Shown here in pieces: positions 27,500 through 36,854 of a stretch of DNA of 64,000 nucleotides; position 1 is the first letter of the stretch, and every line of letters begins with the position of its first letter. The translations under genes and the position numbers were made by a program. The notes beneath the pieces were generated by a model, which saw only the letters and a list, made by a program, of their open reading frames with translations, was not told the DNA's origin and searched no databases. Origin of the DNA: Stigmatella aurantiaca (GTDB taxonomy: Bacteria > Myxococcota > Myxococcia > Myxococcales > Myxococcaceae); the NCBI RefSeq assembly GCF_900109545.1, contig NZ_FOAP01000001.1, forward strand, positions 496,001-560,000, given 5' to 3'.

Positions 27500-28075
27500 T
27501 CATGGGCTGACGGCGAAGTGAGCCTGGAGGGCGTTCAGCACCGCGGGTTCGATCGGATTGTTGAAGTGGCGCCCACCGGGCTGGAGGAGGACTTCCGCCC
27601 CGAGCCGCTCCTCCCACAGGCGTTGATTGCGCACGTAGTCGGGGGTGTACGGATCGCTGTCCGAGAGCAGCACCACCCACTTGCGCACCGCCGCGCGCAC
27701 GCGTTCGAGGTTCGGGATCGGGGTGAGCCAGGGCTGCAGCGCCTCCCAGGGCGAGTCGATCTCCCACCAGGCCGCCACGAGCAGCGCGCCCGCGATGGGC
27801 TCGCCCGGGGGCAGGGTGGACAGGTAGCGCAGAAGGGTCTGGCACCCCACGCTGTGCCCCAGCAGGACGGTCGAGGCGGGAGGGGTGGGGCCCAAGGTAC
27901 GGGCCAGCGTGCCCACCCAGGCCTCGGGGGTGGGCAGGACGGGCTGGGGCATGTCCAGCGTGTGGACGGCCGAGAACCCGCTGCCGGGCTGCCGCAGCTT
28001 CGATTCGAGCCAGGGATAGAAGTCGGTGTCGGGACGGCCTGCCCAGCGGTGGACGATGTAGAGGGAGCGCTCCAT
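27500..28075 (-). CDS. RBBP9/YdeN-type alpha/beta hydrolase
   Basis: This 191-residue protein starts MERSLYIVHRW. It has the small serine-hydrolase layout: the nucleophile elbow GHSVGC (about residue 73), then SDSDPYTP and a final HF (GGRHFNN) consistent with Asp and His of the catalytic triad. The RBBP9/DUF1234-like family has weak known function. It is convergent with the pseudouridine synthase (4 bp gap) and divergent from the methyltransferase gene. Confidence 0.8.
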   Translation of the reverse strand: MERSLYIVHRWAGRPDTDFYPWLESKLRQPGSGFSAVHTLDMPQPVLPTPEAWVGTLARTLGPTPPASTVLLGHSVGCQTLLRYLSTLPPGEPIAGALLVAAWWEIDSPWEALQPWLTPIPNLERVRAAVRKWVVLLSDSDPYTPDYVRNQRLWEERLGAEVLLQPGGRHFNNPIEPAVLNALQAHFAVSP

Positions 28076-28098
28076 GAGAGGGGAAGTACAGTATCTGG

Positions 28099-28842
28099 AT
28101 GAGCGCCGAGGCATTCTTTCGTCTCTTCTCCGGATTGCCCCGCCAGGGGCCTGGCCAGGATGCGTCGACCCGGGAGGCCCTCCGGCGCCTGCCCCCCTTG
28201 CCGGAAGCACCCCGCGTGCTCGATCTGGGGTGTGGGTCCGGCCGGCAGACCCTGGTGCTCGCAGAGGGGCTGAAGGTCCCTATTGCCGCCGTGGACAGCC
28301 ATGCCCCGTTTCTCGCGCAACTGGAGACCGAGGCGGAGCGGCGAGGCCTGCGCCACCTCATCCAGGCCCGGTGCGCGGACTTTGGCCAGCTCGCCGATGC
28401 GCCGGGAAGCTACGACGTGCTCTGGGCGGAGGGCTCCATCTACAACCTGGGCTGGAAGGAAGGGCTGGCGCGCTGGCGCCACCTGTTGGCCCCCGCGGGG
28501 CTCATGGCCGCGACCGAGGCCACCTGGCTCACGGATGCGCGCCCTCCGGAGGCCGTGGCCTTCTGGAAGGAGGCGTATCCCTCCATGGGCACGCTGGCCT
28601 CGAACATCGCCGTGGCCCAGGAGGCTGGCTACCAGGTGCTGGACACCTTCCCGCTGCCGCCCTCCGCCTGGTGGGACGAATACTACCGGCCGCTCCAGGT
28701 CCGGATGGACGGGCTGCGGGCCGAGGCCGCGAGCGATCCAGCCCTCGCGGAGGCCCTAGCGGCCACGCGCCGGGAGATTGACGTCTACGCGCACGCGGAA
28801 GGCGCGTACGGGTACGTCTTCTACCTGCTGCGCGCGTCCTGA
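28099..28842 (+). CDS. Class I SAM-dependent methyltransferase
   Basis: This 247-residue protein shows motif I RVLDLGCGSGRQT, motif II AAVDSHAPF and a motif IV-like DVLWAEGSIYNLG. The C-terminal half (ATWLTDARPPEAVAFW, AWWDEYYRPL) resembles uncharacterised bacterial methyltransferases related to the UbiE/MenG fold. The substrate is unknown. It stands between a divergent hydrolase and a convergent epimerase gene, probably as a single gene. Confidence 0.85.
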   Translation: MSAEAFFRLFSGLPRQGPGQDASTREALRRLPPLPEAPRVLDLGCGSGRQTLVLAEGLKVPIAAVDSHAPFLAQLETEAERRGLRHLIQARCADFGQLADAPGSYDVLWAEGSIYNLGWKEGLARWRHLLAPAGLMAATEATWLTDARPPEAVAFWKEAYPSMGTLASNIAVAQEAGYQVLDTFPLPPSAWWDEYYRPLQVRMDGLRAEAASDPALAEALAATRREIDVYAHAEGAYGYVFYLLRAS

Positions 28843-28860
28843 ACGGCCTTCACGCGGGAC

Positions 28861-29790
28861 TCAGCGTCCGAGGGGAGGGGACGCTTGCCGGAAGATGCGC
28901 AGCAGGTGTCCCTCGTCGTGGGCGTACTGGAAGCCGGTGGCCTCGCGGAACTGCCGGGTGTCCACGACGATGGGGTACTTGATGTGGTCCAACGCGCCCT
29001 GCGAGAGCGTGGGCAGGCCCATGCGCCCCAGCAGCCAGGACAGCAGGGTGCTGGGAAGGGGCACCGGCGTGCGGCCCGTCTGCCGGATGATGACGGAGAG
29101 TGGCATGGGCGGCGGGCCCGCCACGTTGAAGATGCCGCGGATGCGCTTCTCCAGGGCGAGCTGGATCGCGGTCACCACGTCCTCCTCCTGAATCACCTGG
29201 AAGAGCGGGTCATAGCCCAGCACCATGGGCACCCGCCGGCCGCGCAGGAAGCTGACGAGGGTGCCGGTGCCGGGCGCGCCCAGCGTGTAGCAGAGGCGCA
29301 GCACGGCGGTGGTCATCTCGGGGAACCGCCAGAGCGCGGTGGCGGCATAGAGGTCCGCGGCGACGAGGTCCGCCAGCTCGGGCACCTTGTCCAGGGCGCG
29401 GGGGGGCTCGTCCTCGGTGTGGTAGAGCAGCGAGTCCGGGGCGGCCCCGTAGAACGTGTGGCGCCCGACGAAGAGCACCTGCTTCACGCCGTGGTCGCGG
29501 CAATGGTCGAAGACGGCCTTGGTGCCGTCCAGGTTCATGCGCTCGCGCTCGCCGCCCTTGACGGAGAAGGCCGTCACCGTGGCCATGTGCACCACGGCAT
29601 CCGGGCGGCGGCGGCGGAAGACGTCCTCCGCGGCGCGCTTGCGCACATCCATCCGGTGAATCTCGATGCCCGGGGGCGCGCCCGGCCAGGGGCGTGCATC
29701 CAGCCCGAGCACCTGGTGCCCGGCGGCGTGCAGCCGGGTGGCCAGCTTCCGGGCAATCCCTCCCGCGATGCCAAGGATGAGCACCTTCAC
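28861..29790 (-). CDS. NAD-dependent epimerase/dehydratase (extended SDR)
   Basis: This 309-residue protein has an N-terminal nucleotide-binding motif MKVLILGIAGGIARKLA (GxxGxxG), then VVHMATVTAF and a TFYG region; the catalytic Tyr-x-x-x-Lys is not obvious in the usual place, so it may be an atypical family member. Late segments FNVAGPPPMPLSV fit extended SDRs. Its start overlaps the stop of the acyltransferase gene by 4 bp (ATGA), so the pair is co-translated and may act in lipid modification. Confidence 0.8.
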   Translation of the reverse strand: MKVLILGIAGGIARKLATRLHAAGHQVLGLDARPWPGAPPGIEIHRMDVRKRAAEDVFRRRRPDAVVHMATVTAFSVKGGERERMNLDGTKAVFDHCRDHGVKQVLFVGRHTFYGAAPDSLLYHTEDEPPRALDKVPELADLVAADLYAATALWRFPEMTTAVLRLCYTLGAPGTGTLVSFLRGRRVPMVLGYDPLFQVIQEEDVVTAIQLALEKRIRGIFNVAGPPPMPLSVIIRQTGRTPVPLPSTLLSWLLGRMGLPTLSQGALDHIKYPIVVDTRQFREATGFQYAHDEGHLLRIFRQASPPLGR

Positions 29791-30593
29791 AGAAACAGCC
29801 TTTCCTGCCTGCGGACCCGGCCCTGCTCGATGAGCTCCGCGATGCGGGCCTTCACCTGCTCCACATAGCCCGTGATGATCTCGTCATCCTCGTTGCCGGT
29901 GCCCTCGAAGGTGAGCGGCGCGCCGTAGTGGATTTCGAGGGGCGCGGGCAGGGGCAGGGCCAGCCCGTACGGGGTGACGGGGACGTAGGGCACTCCGAAC
30001 AGCCGCCCCAGCTTGTACAGGTTGGCGATGGTGGGAATGGCGGTGCCGCCCCCGAGGAAGGCAAACGGGATGATGGGCGAGCGCGTCTGGAGGGCCAGGC
30101 GCATGAAGCCGGTGCCGAAGTCCACGAGCGAGTACCGCTCGCTGTAGAGCTTCGCGGTGCCCTTGTACCCCTCGGGGAAGATCATCAGGAGCCGGTCATC
30201 CTCCAGCAGGCGGCGGGCGTGCTCGGGCAGGCCGGTGAACTGGCCGGTGCGGCTCGTCCAGAGGGAGGCGATGGGAAAGCGGTTGAGGAACTTCTCCGCC
30301 ATGCCCTGGGCGAGCCGCGGCGGCTCCATCTCCAGGAACATGGAGGTGAGCACCATGGCGCCATCCACGGCGTACCCGCCGGAGTGGTTGCCCACGAGCA
30401 TGCCACGCCCGCGGGCGGGCACGTGCTCCTGGCCAAAACACCTCACCCGGAAGTAGTGCCGGTAGAAGAAGGCCAGCACGTGCGCCGCTTGCGCCAGGTG
30501 CTTCTTGGAGATGCCGTACGGGTCTACGCCAAACTCGTTGAACGGCAGCTCCAGCCGTTCCACCCGCGCTTCCGGAGAGTCATCGAGCGCCAC
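29787..30593 (-). CDS. Lysophospholipid acyltransferase-like protein (PlsC superfamily)
   Basis: This 268-residue protein has the acyltransferase motif in the form GNHSGGYAVDG, with His and Asp six residues apart as in a subfamily distinct from classic NHx4D PlsC. Other motifs are IFPEGYKGT (glycerol-phosphate binding) and PFAFLGGGTAIP. It transfers acyl chains to a lysophospholipid or related alcohol at the membrane. It is the first gene of a two-gene operon with the epimerase. Confidence 0.83.
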   Translation of the reverse strand: MALDDSPEARVERLELPFNEFGVDPYGISKKHLAQAAHVLAFFYRHYFRVRCFGQEHVPARGRGMLVGNHSGGYAVDGAMVLTSMFLEMEPPRLAQGMAEKFLNRFPIASLWTSRTGQFTGLPEHARRLLEDDRLLMIFPEGYKGTAKLYSERYSLVDFGTGFMRLALQTRSPIIPFAFLGGGTAIPTIANLYKLGRLFGVPYVPVTPYGLALPLPAPLEIHYGAPLTFEGTGNEDDEIITGYVEQVKARIAELIEQGRVRRQERLFL

Positions 30594-30644
30594 GCGGGCA
30601 GCGTAGCACTTCTCCGGAAGCCGGATGCCAGGGCTTTGCGGCCC

Positions 30645-31865
30645 TTACGGGGTGGTGACGGTGCCCTTGGCGAGCTCGGCCACGTAGGCCGCGGCGAGCT
30701 GGGCGAACGGGACCGAGTTCTGCGCGCTGCCCGCCGTCCGCGCCAGCGTGTCGTTGGCGGTGTGGATGGCGGGATTGTCGTCTCCCATGAAGGCCTCGAA
30801 GGGGATGGAGGCCGCATAGCCCTGGTTGTACCAGGAGGCATGATCCGAGCAGGCATAGCCGCAACGCGTCGTGCCCACGGCGGTGCCGCTGGGCAGGTAT
30901 TGTTTGACGAGGTTGGTGAGGAACGTGTTCTGGGCGGCGTTGGTGTAGTCGGACACCAGGACGATCTGGGGGCTGGAGCCGCGGTAGTTCGTCATGTCCA
31001 GCTGCAACACGCCCACCACGTTGACGCCGGTGCTCTTGTACTTCGCGGCGATGTCCTTCGAGCCCCTCAGGCCCCCCTCCTCGGCGGCGTAGGCCATGAA
31101 CTTCACCGTCCGGGTGGGACGGTACCCCTTGGCGACGATGACCCGGATGACCTCGGTGAGAGACGCCACGCCGGAGGCATCATCGTCCGCGCCGGGGGCA
31201 CTGGCCGAGGTGCCGCTGCCGTTGATGGAGTCCAGGTGACCGCCCAGGACGATCTCCTCGTTGGAGGTAGTCGAGGTGCCCTTGATGGTGAGGATGACGG
31301 ACTGCTGCGGCGACACCGTGCTGGGGTGCGTGTACAGCGCCACGGAGATGTCGCTGCGCCCGCTGGCCAGGCTGGTCCACCGGTCCTTCAACGAGATGGC
31401 GGCCTGCTGGCCGGAGGCGAGCTTGTAGTGGCGCGAGGGGAAGGCCGACAGCGTGGTGATGGTGCCGCGGATGCCGGACTCGGTGATGCCCCCCACCAGG
31501 GACTTCGCCGCCGTGGGGTTGTCGATGCTGTAGCTCACCAGCGCGGGCGCCATCTCCCGGGGGGTGAGCGCTGCCCGGGCCTGGGCTTCACTCTCGTGTG
31601 CCATGTACCCCGCGCAGCGGTGGAGCTTGCTGTGAATGACCTCGGAGAGCATGTCGAGCTGGGACTCGCGCACGTGCATCACCGCGACGCCGTCCTTCTC
31701 GTGAGCCACCGCGGGCAGCGCCACCCCCTTGCTCAAGAGCGAAGCGCGCACGGGCTCCAGCGCGTCCGTCCCCACGGTGATCCACACCTCTTTGTCCTCG
31801 CCCGCGAACGCGGGCGTGGCGCAGGCCAACCACAGGGCGATGGCCCCCAGCTTCTTCGACGTCAT
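30645..31865 (-). CDS. Secreted M28 zinc aminopeptidase
   Basis: This 406-residue protein has a signal peptide (LGAIALWLACATPAFA) and a propeptide-like N-terminal third. The catalytic domain has the dizinc ligands of the M28 family: GGHLDS (His), GADDDASG (bridging Asp), AEEGG (catalytic and metal Glu), LQLDMTN (Asp) and AIHTANDT (His). A CGYAC pair near residue 340 could form the disulfide known from the Vibrio (Aeromonas) leucyl aminopeptidase, the closest known type. It likely digests peptides outside the cell during predatory or saprophytic feeding. Confidence 0.92.
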   Translation of the reverse strand: MTSKKLGAIALWLACATPAFAGEDKEVWITVGTDALEPVRASLLSKGVALPAVAHEKDGVAVMHVRESQLDMLSEVIHSKLHRCAGYMAHESEAQARAALTPREMAPALVSYSIDNPTAAKSLVGGITESGIRGTITTLSAFPSRHYKLASGQQAAISLKDRWTSLASGRSDISVALYTHPSTVSPQQSVILTIKGTSTTSNEEIVLGGHLDSINGSGTSASAPGADDDASGVASLTEVIRVIVAKGYRPTRTVKFMAYAAEEGGLRGSKDIAAKYKSTGVNVVGVLQLDMTNYRGSSPQIVLVSDYTNAAQNTFLTNLVKQYLPSGTAVGTTRCGYACSDHASWYNQGYAASIPFEAFMGDDNPAIHTANDTLARTAGSAQNSVPFAQLAAAYVAELAKGTVTTP

Positions 31866-32003
31866 GGTGTGCTCCTCGGCAGTGATTCGATGGGCGAATC
31901 CCCGTGGGCGGGGATTGCTTGGACTCCGGTGAAAGCTTCACTGGAGTCCTATTCCCGAATCTAGAGGGGCAAGGGCACGCCTGGAAACGATTTGCACACG
32001 AGG

Positions 32004-32043
32004 CTTTCACCGGTGCAGGCATTCGTTGCAGCACCGGTAAAAG
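32004..32043. terminator. Inverted repeat downstream of the amylase gene
   Basis: The arms ctttcaccggtgc and gcaccggtaaaag pair over 13 positions with one mismatch around a 14-nt loop. It lies about 50 bp beyond the amylase stop and about 140 bp upstream of the M28 gene, both on the minus strand. There is no T-run, so it could be a Rho-dependent end or an operator for the peptidase gene. Confidence 0.35.
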
Positions 32044-32092
32044 ACCACTTCAACTTTGCGCTGGGAGCATTGTTTGACGCGGGCGAAAGGGA

Positions 32093-33358
32093 CTACTTCG
32101 TCCACACGGCGTAGTTGGTGCCGGAGGTGGCCAGCGTCCAGCCGGTGCCGGACGGCGACCAGGCCCCCGGGCCGATCTTCATGGCCACGGTGCCGGTGGT
32201 GCCGGTGATGAGGGCGGCATACCGGCTGGAGTCCGCCACCTGGATGCTCACCGCCGAGGACGAGTGGATGCCCTTGGACTTGCGGATGGACATCAGCGCC
32301 TTGATGGCCGAAGCATGGCCCCAATCATAGAAGTGCACCCAGTAGACGCACGGCACGCCCGGGTGGGTCAGGATGTAGGCATAGCCCTGCATCACCTTGT
32401 CACTGGGGAAGGGCCAGTGGTTCTGGCCACCGCTCGGGCTGCTCGGGCCGGTGTCGTGGTTGTCGATGAAGGTGACGGACTTGGCGGGCCACCAGCCAAT
32501 GGCGCCGGCGGGCTTGCCCGCGCTGTCCTTCAGCCGCCAGAACTCGTTGTACTGAACGGCCTGCTGGAGAATGCCCTTGGTGGTGAAGTCGAACGCGGTG
32601 GACTTGCCGCCCGTGGCGTCGATCCAGTTCATGAGCTGCTGGCGGTGCGCGTCCGGGTTGGACAGGTTCAGGTCCGTCCACAGCTCGCCCACGGAGAAGT
32701 AGGGGACGGTGGCGGTGTTGTAATTGCCGACGTACGAGCCGTTGAATCCTTTCACATAATCATAGCGCCAGCCGTCATAGCCGATGTTGGACTTGAGGCC
32801 GTTCATCCAGTTCTTCAAGTCACCCTGGACGGTGGCGTTGGTGTGGTCGATGTCCCGCGCGGCGCCGTAGCCGTCCCCGGTGTCGGGGTTGCCCGTGGCG
32901 CTCGTCCACTCGTCCCCGCGGGCCACGGACCAGGTGCCCCAGGTGGGGTTGGTGAAGTCGCCCCAGTTGGTGGTGCCCACGCGGTGGTTGATGACGATGT
33001 CCGCGATCGCCTTCACCTTGTAGGTGTGCAGCGCGCCGATGGCCGACCGCAGCTGGCTGTCCGTGCCGTACTTGCTGGTCTGGAGGTTGAGCTGCCGGGG
33101 CAGGTAGCCCTCGTTGGAGCCCGCGTCGCTGCTGGGTGGCAGCCACACCATGGTGAAGCCGCTGGCGCCGATGTCAGAGGCCTTGCTCTGGATGACGTTC
33201 CACCAGGGGGACGTCTGGTAGGAATACCAATGAAAGCCCTGGAGCATCACGTCGCCGCTGTTGCCATCCATCGGCCCCGCGAACGCGGCCGGGGCGGCCA
33301 GGAGCCCCAGCGCCCACGACAGGGACAGCACTCCACCCAGCACCTTCTTCTTGAGCAT
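32093..33358 (-). CDS. Secreted alpha-amylase (GH13, plant/archaeal-like subfamily)
   Basis: This 421-residue enzyme has a signal peptide (KKKVLGGVLSLSWALGLLAA). The GH13 regions are present: ADIVINHR (I), GWRYDYVKGF with nucleophile Asp200 (II), GELW with Glu225 as acid/base (III), and FIDNHDTG with Asp302 (IV). The short form, with LQGFHWYSY at the start, fits the plant-type amylase subfamily GH13_6 or its bacterial relatives. It hydrolyses internal alpha-1,4 bonds in starch or glycogen outside the cell. Single gene in minus orientation. Confidence 0.93.
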   Translation of the reverse strand: MLKKKVLGGVLSLSWALGLLAAPAAFAGPMDGNSGDVMLQGFHWYSYQTSPWWNVIQSKASDIGASGFTMVWLPPSSDAGSNEGYLPRQLNLQTSKYGTDSQLRSAIGALHTYKVKAIADIVINHRVGTTNWGDFTNPTWGTWSVARGDEWTSATGNPDTGDGYGAARDIDHTNATVQGDLKNWMNGLKSNIGYDGWRYDYVKGFNGSYVGNYNTATVPYFSVGELWTDLNLSNPDAHRQQLMNWIDATGGKSTAFDFTTKGILQQAVQYNEFWRLKDSAGKPAGAIGWWPAKSVTFIDNHDTGPSSPSGGQNHWPFPSDKVMQGYAYILTHPGVPCVYWVHFYDWGHASAIKALMSIRKSKGIHSSSAVSIQVADSSRYAALITGTTGTVAMKIGPGAWSPSGTGWTLATSGTNYAVWTK

Positions 33359-33451
33359 TGGCTTCTCCGGGAAAGCGAAAGGAGAAGGGCCATTTACTGC
33401 GTCCGTGCTGGGCGGGCGAGCGAGCAGATGTGTCGCGGTGTGTCAAAAGTC

Positions 33452-34624
33452 TCAGTGAGACGGTTTCTGGGGCTCCTCCAGATCGGTGAGGAGGTTGGCC
33501 ACCTTCCAGGGCTCCTCTTCCGGCAGCGGGGCGCGGGAGGCGGCGGGGGCGGTGGCCTCCAGGCGCGCGGAAGACCGGCCGTAGTCGCGCTGGTAGATGC
33601 GCACCACCGAGAGGAAGAAGGCGACGATGAGGGGCCCCAGCAGCAGGCCGATGGCGCCGAAGATGGCCAGGCCTCCGAGCAGGGAGAAGAAGACGACGGC
33701 CCCGTGCATGTTCATGCCCTTGCGGGCCAGCAGGGGCTTCACGACGTTGTCGGCCAGGCCCACCACGACGATGCCCCAGACGGTCAGCACGATGGCGCCC
33801 ACGGGGTGCCCGGTGGCCAGCAGCAGCAGGGCCGCGGCCACGCACACCGCGGCGGCGCCAATGGCGGGGATGAGGGCGAAGAAGAACGTCACCGCGGCGA
33901 AGAACACCGGCACCGGCACGCCCGTGATGAAGAAGCCCGCCAGGGCCGCCACGGCCTGGACGCCCGCGGTGGCGAGGGTGGAGGTCAGCACGGAGCGGGT
34001 CACCCCGCGGAACTCGGTCAGCAGCTCCGTCGTCTGCCCGCGCCGCAGCGGGGACACGCCCTCGAGCCACGCGACCAGCCGCTTGCCGTCCACCAGCAGG
34101 AAGTAGAAGGCGATGAGCATCATGGTGGCCTGGAAGAGCACGGAGCCGCCGGCGGCCAGCAAGCCGCCAAAGGTCTGCGCGGCCGTGGCGCCCCGGGCGG
34201 AGGCCTGCTCCTGCAGGGTCTGCCAGAGCCCCGCGCTCTGTGTCTGGAATTGTTCAATCAGCCGGGAGGCATGGCCCTGGAGGGGACCGGGGACATAGGC
34301 CAACAGTCCCTCCAGCCCGCGGTTCTGGATGATGCCCGCGACGAACTGCACCCCCTGGATGACCTCCGAGACGATGAAGGCCGTGAGCGCGGCGACCGGC
34401 GCCAGAAGGACGAAGACGAAGCCCAGGCAGATGAGGCTCGCGGCCAGGCTACTGCGTCCCCTGAACTTCTTCGTCAGCCACGTTTGCATCCCCTGAAAGG
34501 CGCCGGCCAGCACGGCCGCCAGGAAGAACGCCTCGAAGAAGGGGAAGGCAACCACCAGCAACAGCGCGATGGACAGGAGGATGAGCCCCACGAAGACACG
34601 GCGGGCACCTTGTTCAGTGGCCAT
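33452..34624 (-). CDS. AI-2E family transporter-like membrane protein (second paralogue)
   Basis: This 390-residue protein starts MATEQGARRVFVGLILL; the longer frame upstream to 34804 is not supported. It aligns over its length with the protein at 20645-21748: ARRVFxGLIxLSI, FYFLLVDGKRLVAWLE, FFAAVTFFFALIPAIGAAA and FLSVVRIYQRDYGR all recur. The paralogues are on the same strand 13 kb apart. The C-terminal tail carries an Ala/Pro-rich stretch. Substrate unknown. Confidence 0.85.
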   Translation of the reverse strand: MATEQGARRVFVGLILLSIALLLVVAFPFFEAFFLAAVLAGAFQGMQTWLTKKFRGRSSLAASLICLGFVFVLLAPVAALTAFIVSEVIQGVQFVAGIIQNRGLEGLLAYVPGPLQGHASRLIEQFQTQSAGLWQTLQEQASARGATAAQTFGGLLAAGGSVLFQATMMLIAFYFLLVDGKRLVAWLEGVSPLRRGQTTELLTEFRGVTRSVLTSTLATAGVQAVAALAGFFITGVPVPVFFAAVTFFFALIPAIGAAAVCVAAALLLLATGHPVGAIVLTVWGIVVVGLADNVVKPLLARKGMNMHGAVVFFSLLGGLAIFGAIGLLLGPLIVAFFLSVVRIYQRDYGRSSARLEATAPAASRAPLPEEEPWKVANLLTDLEEPQKPSH

Positions 34625-34697
34625 GTGGGGAAAGTGGGGCCTCCCGGTGGCAAGAGGAAGCAGCCCATGGGGGGCTTCTTGCCTGCCTGCCCATGGG

Positions 34698-35078
34698 TCA
34701 GGAGCGTGCTTGCTTGCTGGACGTGCGGGCACGCCCGGGAGCCTTCGGCTTGGGCTCGCGGTGAAACAGCTTGCGCAGCTCGTCCTTGGCCTCTTCGAGG
34801 ACACGCCGCCGCGAGGCCGGGAGGTTGTGGCCGGCGCGGTTCTCGTAGAACGTGAGCATGGACATGGCCGAGCGGTATGGGGCGGACTTCCGCCGGGAGC
34901 TGCGCTCGGCGGAGCGCTTCAGCGAGAGGGCAATGGCCCGGGGAGAGCGCGTGAAGACCTTGTCCTCCAGGTCCATCGCGTCGCTGTGCTCCGTCACCTC
35001 GCGCGACCAGTACCGCTGACTGGTCTTGCGGGCTGGGGCTGTCCGCTTCTTCGTGGGGGTTGCCTTTCTGGTGGGCAT
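34698..35078 (-). CDS. DUF3175 family protein
   Basis: This 126-residue basic protein has an excellent ribosome site (GAAGGAG, 7 bases before ATG). The N-terminal 20 residues are Lys/Thr/Ala-rich (MPTRKATPTKKR). The core has YWSREVTEHSDAMDLE, RSPRAIALSLKRSAERS, PYRSAMSMLTFYENRAG and LEEAKDELRKLFHR, matching the DUF3175 family. The function is unknown; the basic tails suggest nucleic-acid contact, which is inference only. Divergent from the monooxygenase gene. Confidence 0.85.
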   Translation of the reverse strand: MPTRKATPTKKRTAPARKTSQRYWSREVTEHSDAMDLEDKVFTRSPRAIALSLKRSAERSSRRKSAPYRSAMSMLTFYENRAGHNLPASRRRVLEEAKDELRKLFHREPKPKAPGRARTSSKQARS

Positions 35079-35261
35079 GGCTGGCTCCTTCTGAATGCGC
35101 CAAACATAAGCGCCACGGTGGGATGCGCCGCGCGTGACCCATGAAGTCTCTTGGCAAGCGGCCCGCCGCACCGGGCGGCGAGTTGCTCCCGTTCTCCCCG
35201 GAGCTTGAACATGACAGTTGCGGCACCCCACGAGCGGCCGTATCCATGAGAAGTTTCCACC

Positions 35262-36779
35262 ATGTCCACGCAGCGGGCCGCAGGCTCTTCCGAACATTTC
35301 GACGTGCTGATCGTCGGAGCGGGCGTCTCTGGGATTGGGGCCGCTTACTACCTCCAGAAGGAGCACCCGTCGAAGTCCTACGCCATCCTGGAGGCGCGGG
35401 GGGCGGCCGGCGGTACGTGGGCGCTGTTCCGCTACCCGGGTATTCGCTCGGACTCGGACCTGCACACGTTCGGCTACGCGTTCAAGCCCTGGGAGAGCCG
35501 CAAGTCCATCGCCAGCGCGGAGGCGATCCTCGCCTACCTGCGCGAGACCACCGCCGAGAATGGGATCGACCGCAAGATCCGGCTGCATCACAAGGTGCAT
35601 CGCGCCGCCTGGTCGAGCCAGGACGCTCGCTGGACCGTGGACGTCGAGCGGGCCGATACCGGCGAGCGCACCGAGATTACGTGCCGGTGGCTCTTTGGCG
35701 CGGCGGGCTACTACCGGTATGACGAGGGGTTCACGCCCCGGTTCGAGGGCACCCACCGGTTTGGTGGGCAGATCGTCCATCCGCAGCACTGGCCCAGCGG
35801 CCTCGACTACGCCGGTAAACGCGTCGTCGTGATCGGCAGCGGCGCGACCGCCGTGACCATCGTCCCTGCGATGGCTGAGAAGGCCGCTCACGTGACGATG
35901 CTGCAGCGGACCCCCACGTACATCATGCCGCTCCCCTCCGAGGATGCGGTGGCGAACCTGCTGCGGCGGCTGCTCCCCCGAAAGTGGGCGTATGCGCTCA
36001 CGCGGCGCAAGAACATCGCCGTGCAACGGCTCTTCTGGCGGTTCTGCCGGCGCTACCCGAAGCTGGCGCGGCGGCTGATCCGGTACCTCAACGCGAGGCA
36101 GCTTCCGAAGGGCTATCCGGTCGACGAGCACTTCAATCCGCCCTACGAGCCGTGGGATCAGCGGCTGTGCATGGTCCCCGACGCGGACCTGTTCAAGGCG
36201 ATTGGCCAGGGCAGCGCGTCGGTGGTCACCGATAGAATCGAGACGTTCACCGAGCGAGGCCTCAAGCTCGCATCGGGACGCGAACTCGAAGCGGACCTGG
36301 TGGTGACGGCCACCGGACTGAACCTGCTGCCGTTCGGCGGCATCACCCTGACCGTCGATGGCGCCCCGGTCCACTTGCCCAGCAAGGTGGCCTTCAAGGG
36401 CATGATGCTCGATGGCGTCCCCAACTATGCGTTCGCCATTGGCTACACGAACTCCTCGTGGACGCTGAAGGTTGGCCTGCTCTGCGAGCACTTCTGCCGC
36501 TTGCTCGCGTACATGGACGCGCACGGCTATTCCATCTGCTGTCCCGAGCGGAGCGAACCGGCCATGCCGACGCGGCCGCTGCTCGATTTCGGCGCTGGGT
36601 ATGTGAAGCGGTCGCTCAGCGAACTCCCGCTTCAGGGCACCCAGGCACCTTGGCTGATGTCGATGGATTACTACTCCGACACGAAGCTCTTGAAGGAGGA
36701 CTCGGTCGAGGACTCGAGCCTGCGGTTCTCTTCTCACGTCCGCGAGGGGCCCGCTGGCTCAGGACGGGCACGGGTGTGA
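35262..36779 (+). CDS. Flavin-containing monooxygenase (Baeyer-Villiger type)
   Basis: This 505-residue protein has an FAD-binding [13 protein letters not shown] at the N-terminus, the Baeyer-Villiger fingerprint F-x-G-x3-H-x3-W-P present as [12 protein letters not shown] (about residue 165), and a second nucleotide-binding GSGATAVT for NADPH. It resembles Mycobacterium EthA-like monooxygenases in the [21 protein letters not shown] region. It would insert oxygen into ketones or oxidise heteroatoms; the substrate is unknown. It is followed by an SRPBCC gene 75 bp away, probably co-transcribed. Codon use is less GC-strict than in its neighbours. Confidence 0.9.
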   Translation: MSTQRAAGSSEHFDVLIVGAGVSGIGAAYYLQKEHPSKSYAILEARGAAGGTWALFRYPGIRSDSDLHTFGYAFKPWESRKSIASAEAILAYLRETTAENGIDRKIRLHHKVHRAAWSSQDARWTVDVERADTGERTEITCRWLFGAAGYYRYDEGFTPRFEGTHRFGGQIVHPQHWPSGLDYAGKRVVVIGSGATAVTIVPAMAEKAAHVTMLQRTPTYIMPLPSEDAVANLLRRLLPRKWAYALTRRKNIAVQRLFWRFCRRYPKLARRLIRYLNARQLPKGYPVDEHFNPPYEPWDQRLCMVPDADLFKAIGQGSASVVTDRIETFTERGLKLASGRELEADLVVTATGLNLLPFGGITLTVDGAPVHLPSKVAFKGMMLDGVPNYAFAIGYTNSSWTLKVGLLCEHFCRLLAYMDAHGYSICCPERSEPAMPTRPLLDFGAGYVKRSLSELPLQGTQAPWLMSMDYYSDTKLLKEDSVEDSSLRFSSHVREGPAGSGRARV

Positions 36780-36854
36780 GCGTCTTGGCGCTGACTGGCG
36801 TATCCTTCCCGCCAGAGCCTGGCCACTCGGAGCCAGTCAACAGCAAGGTGTGGC

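Noticed and set aside
32004-32043. Clear intrinsic terminator after the amylase
   Set aside because: The hairpin has no T-run, so it was listed with low confidence only.
34624-34804. Longer N-terminus of the second AI-2E-type protein
   Set aside because: The extra residues are Pro/Arg-rich and have no counterpart in the paralogue; the start at 34624 aligns with it.
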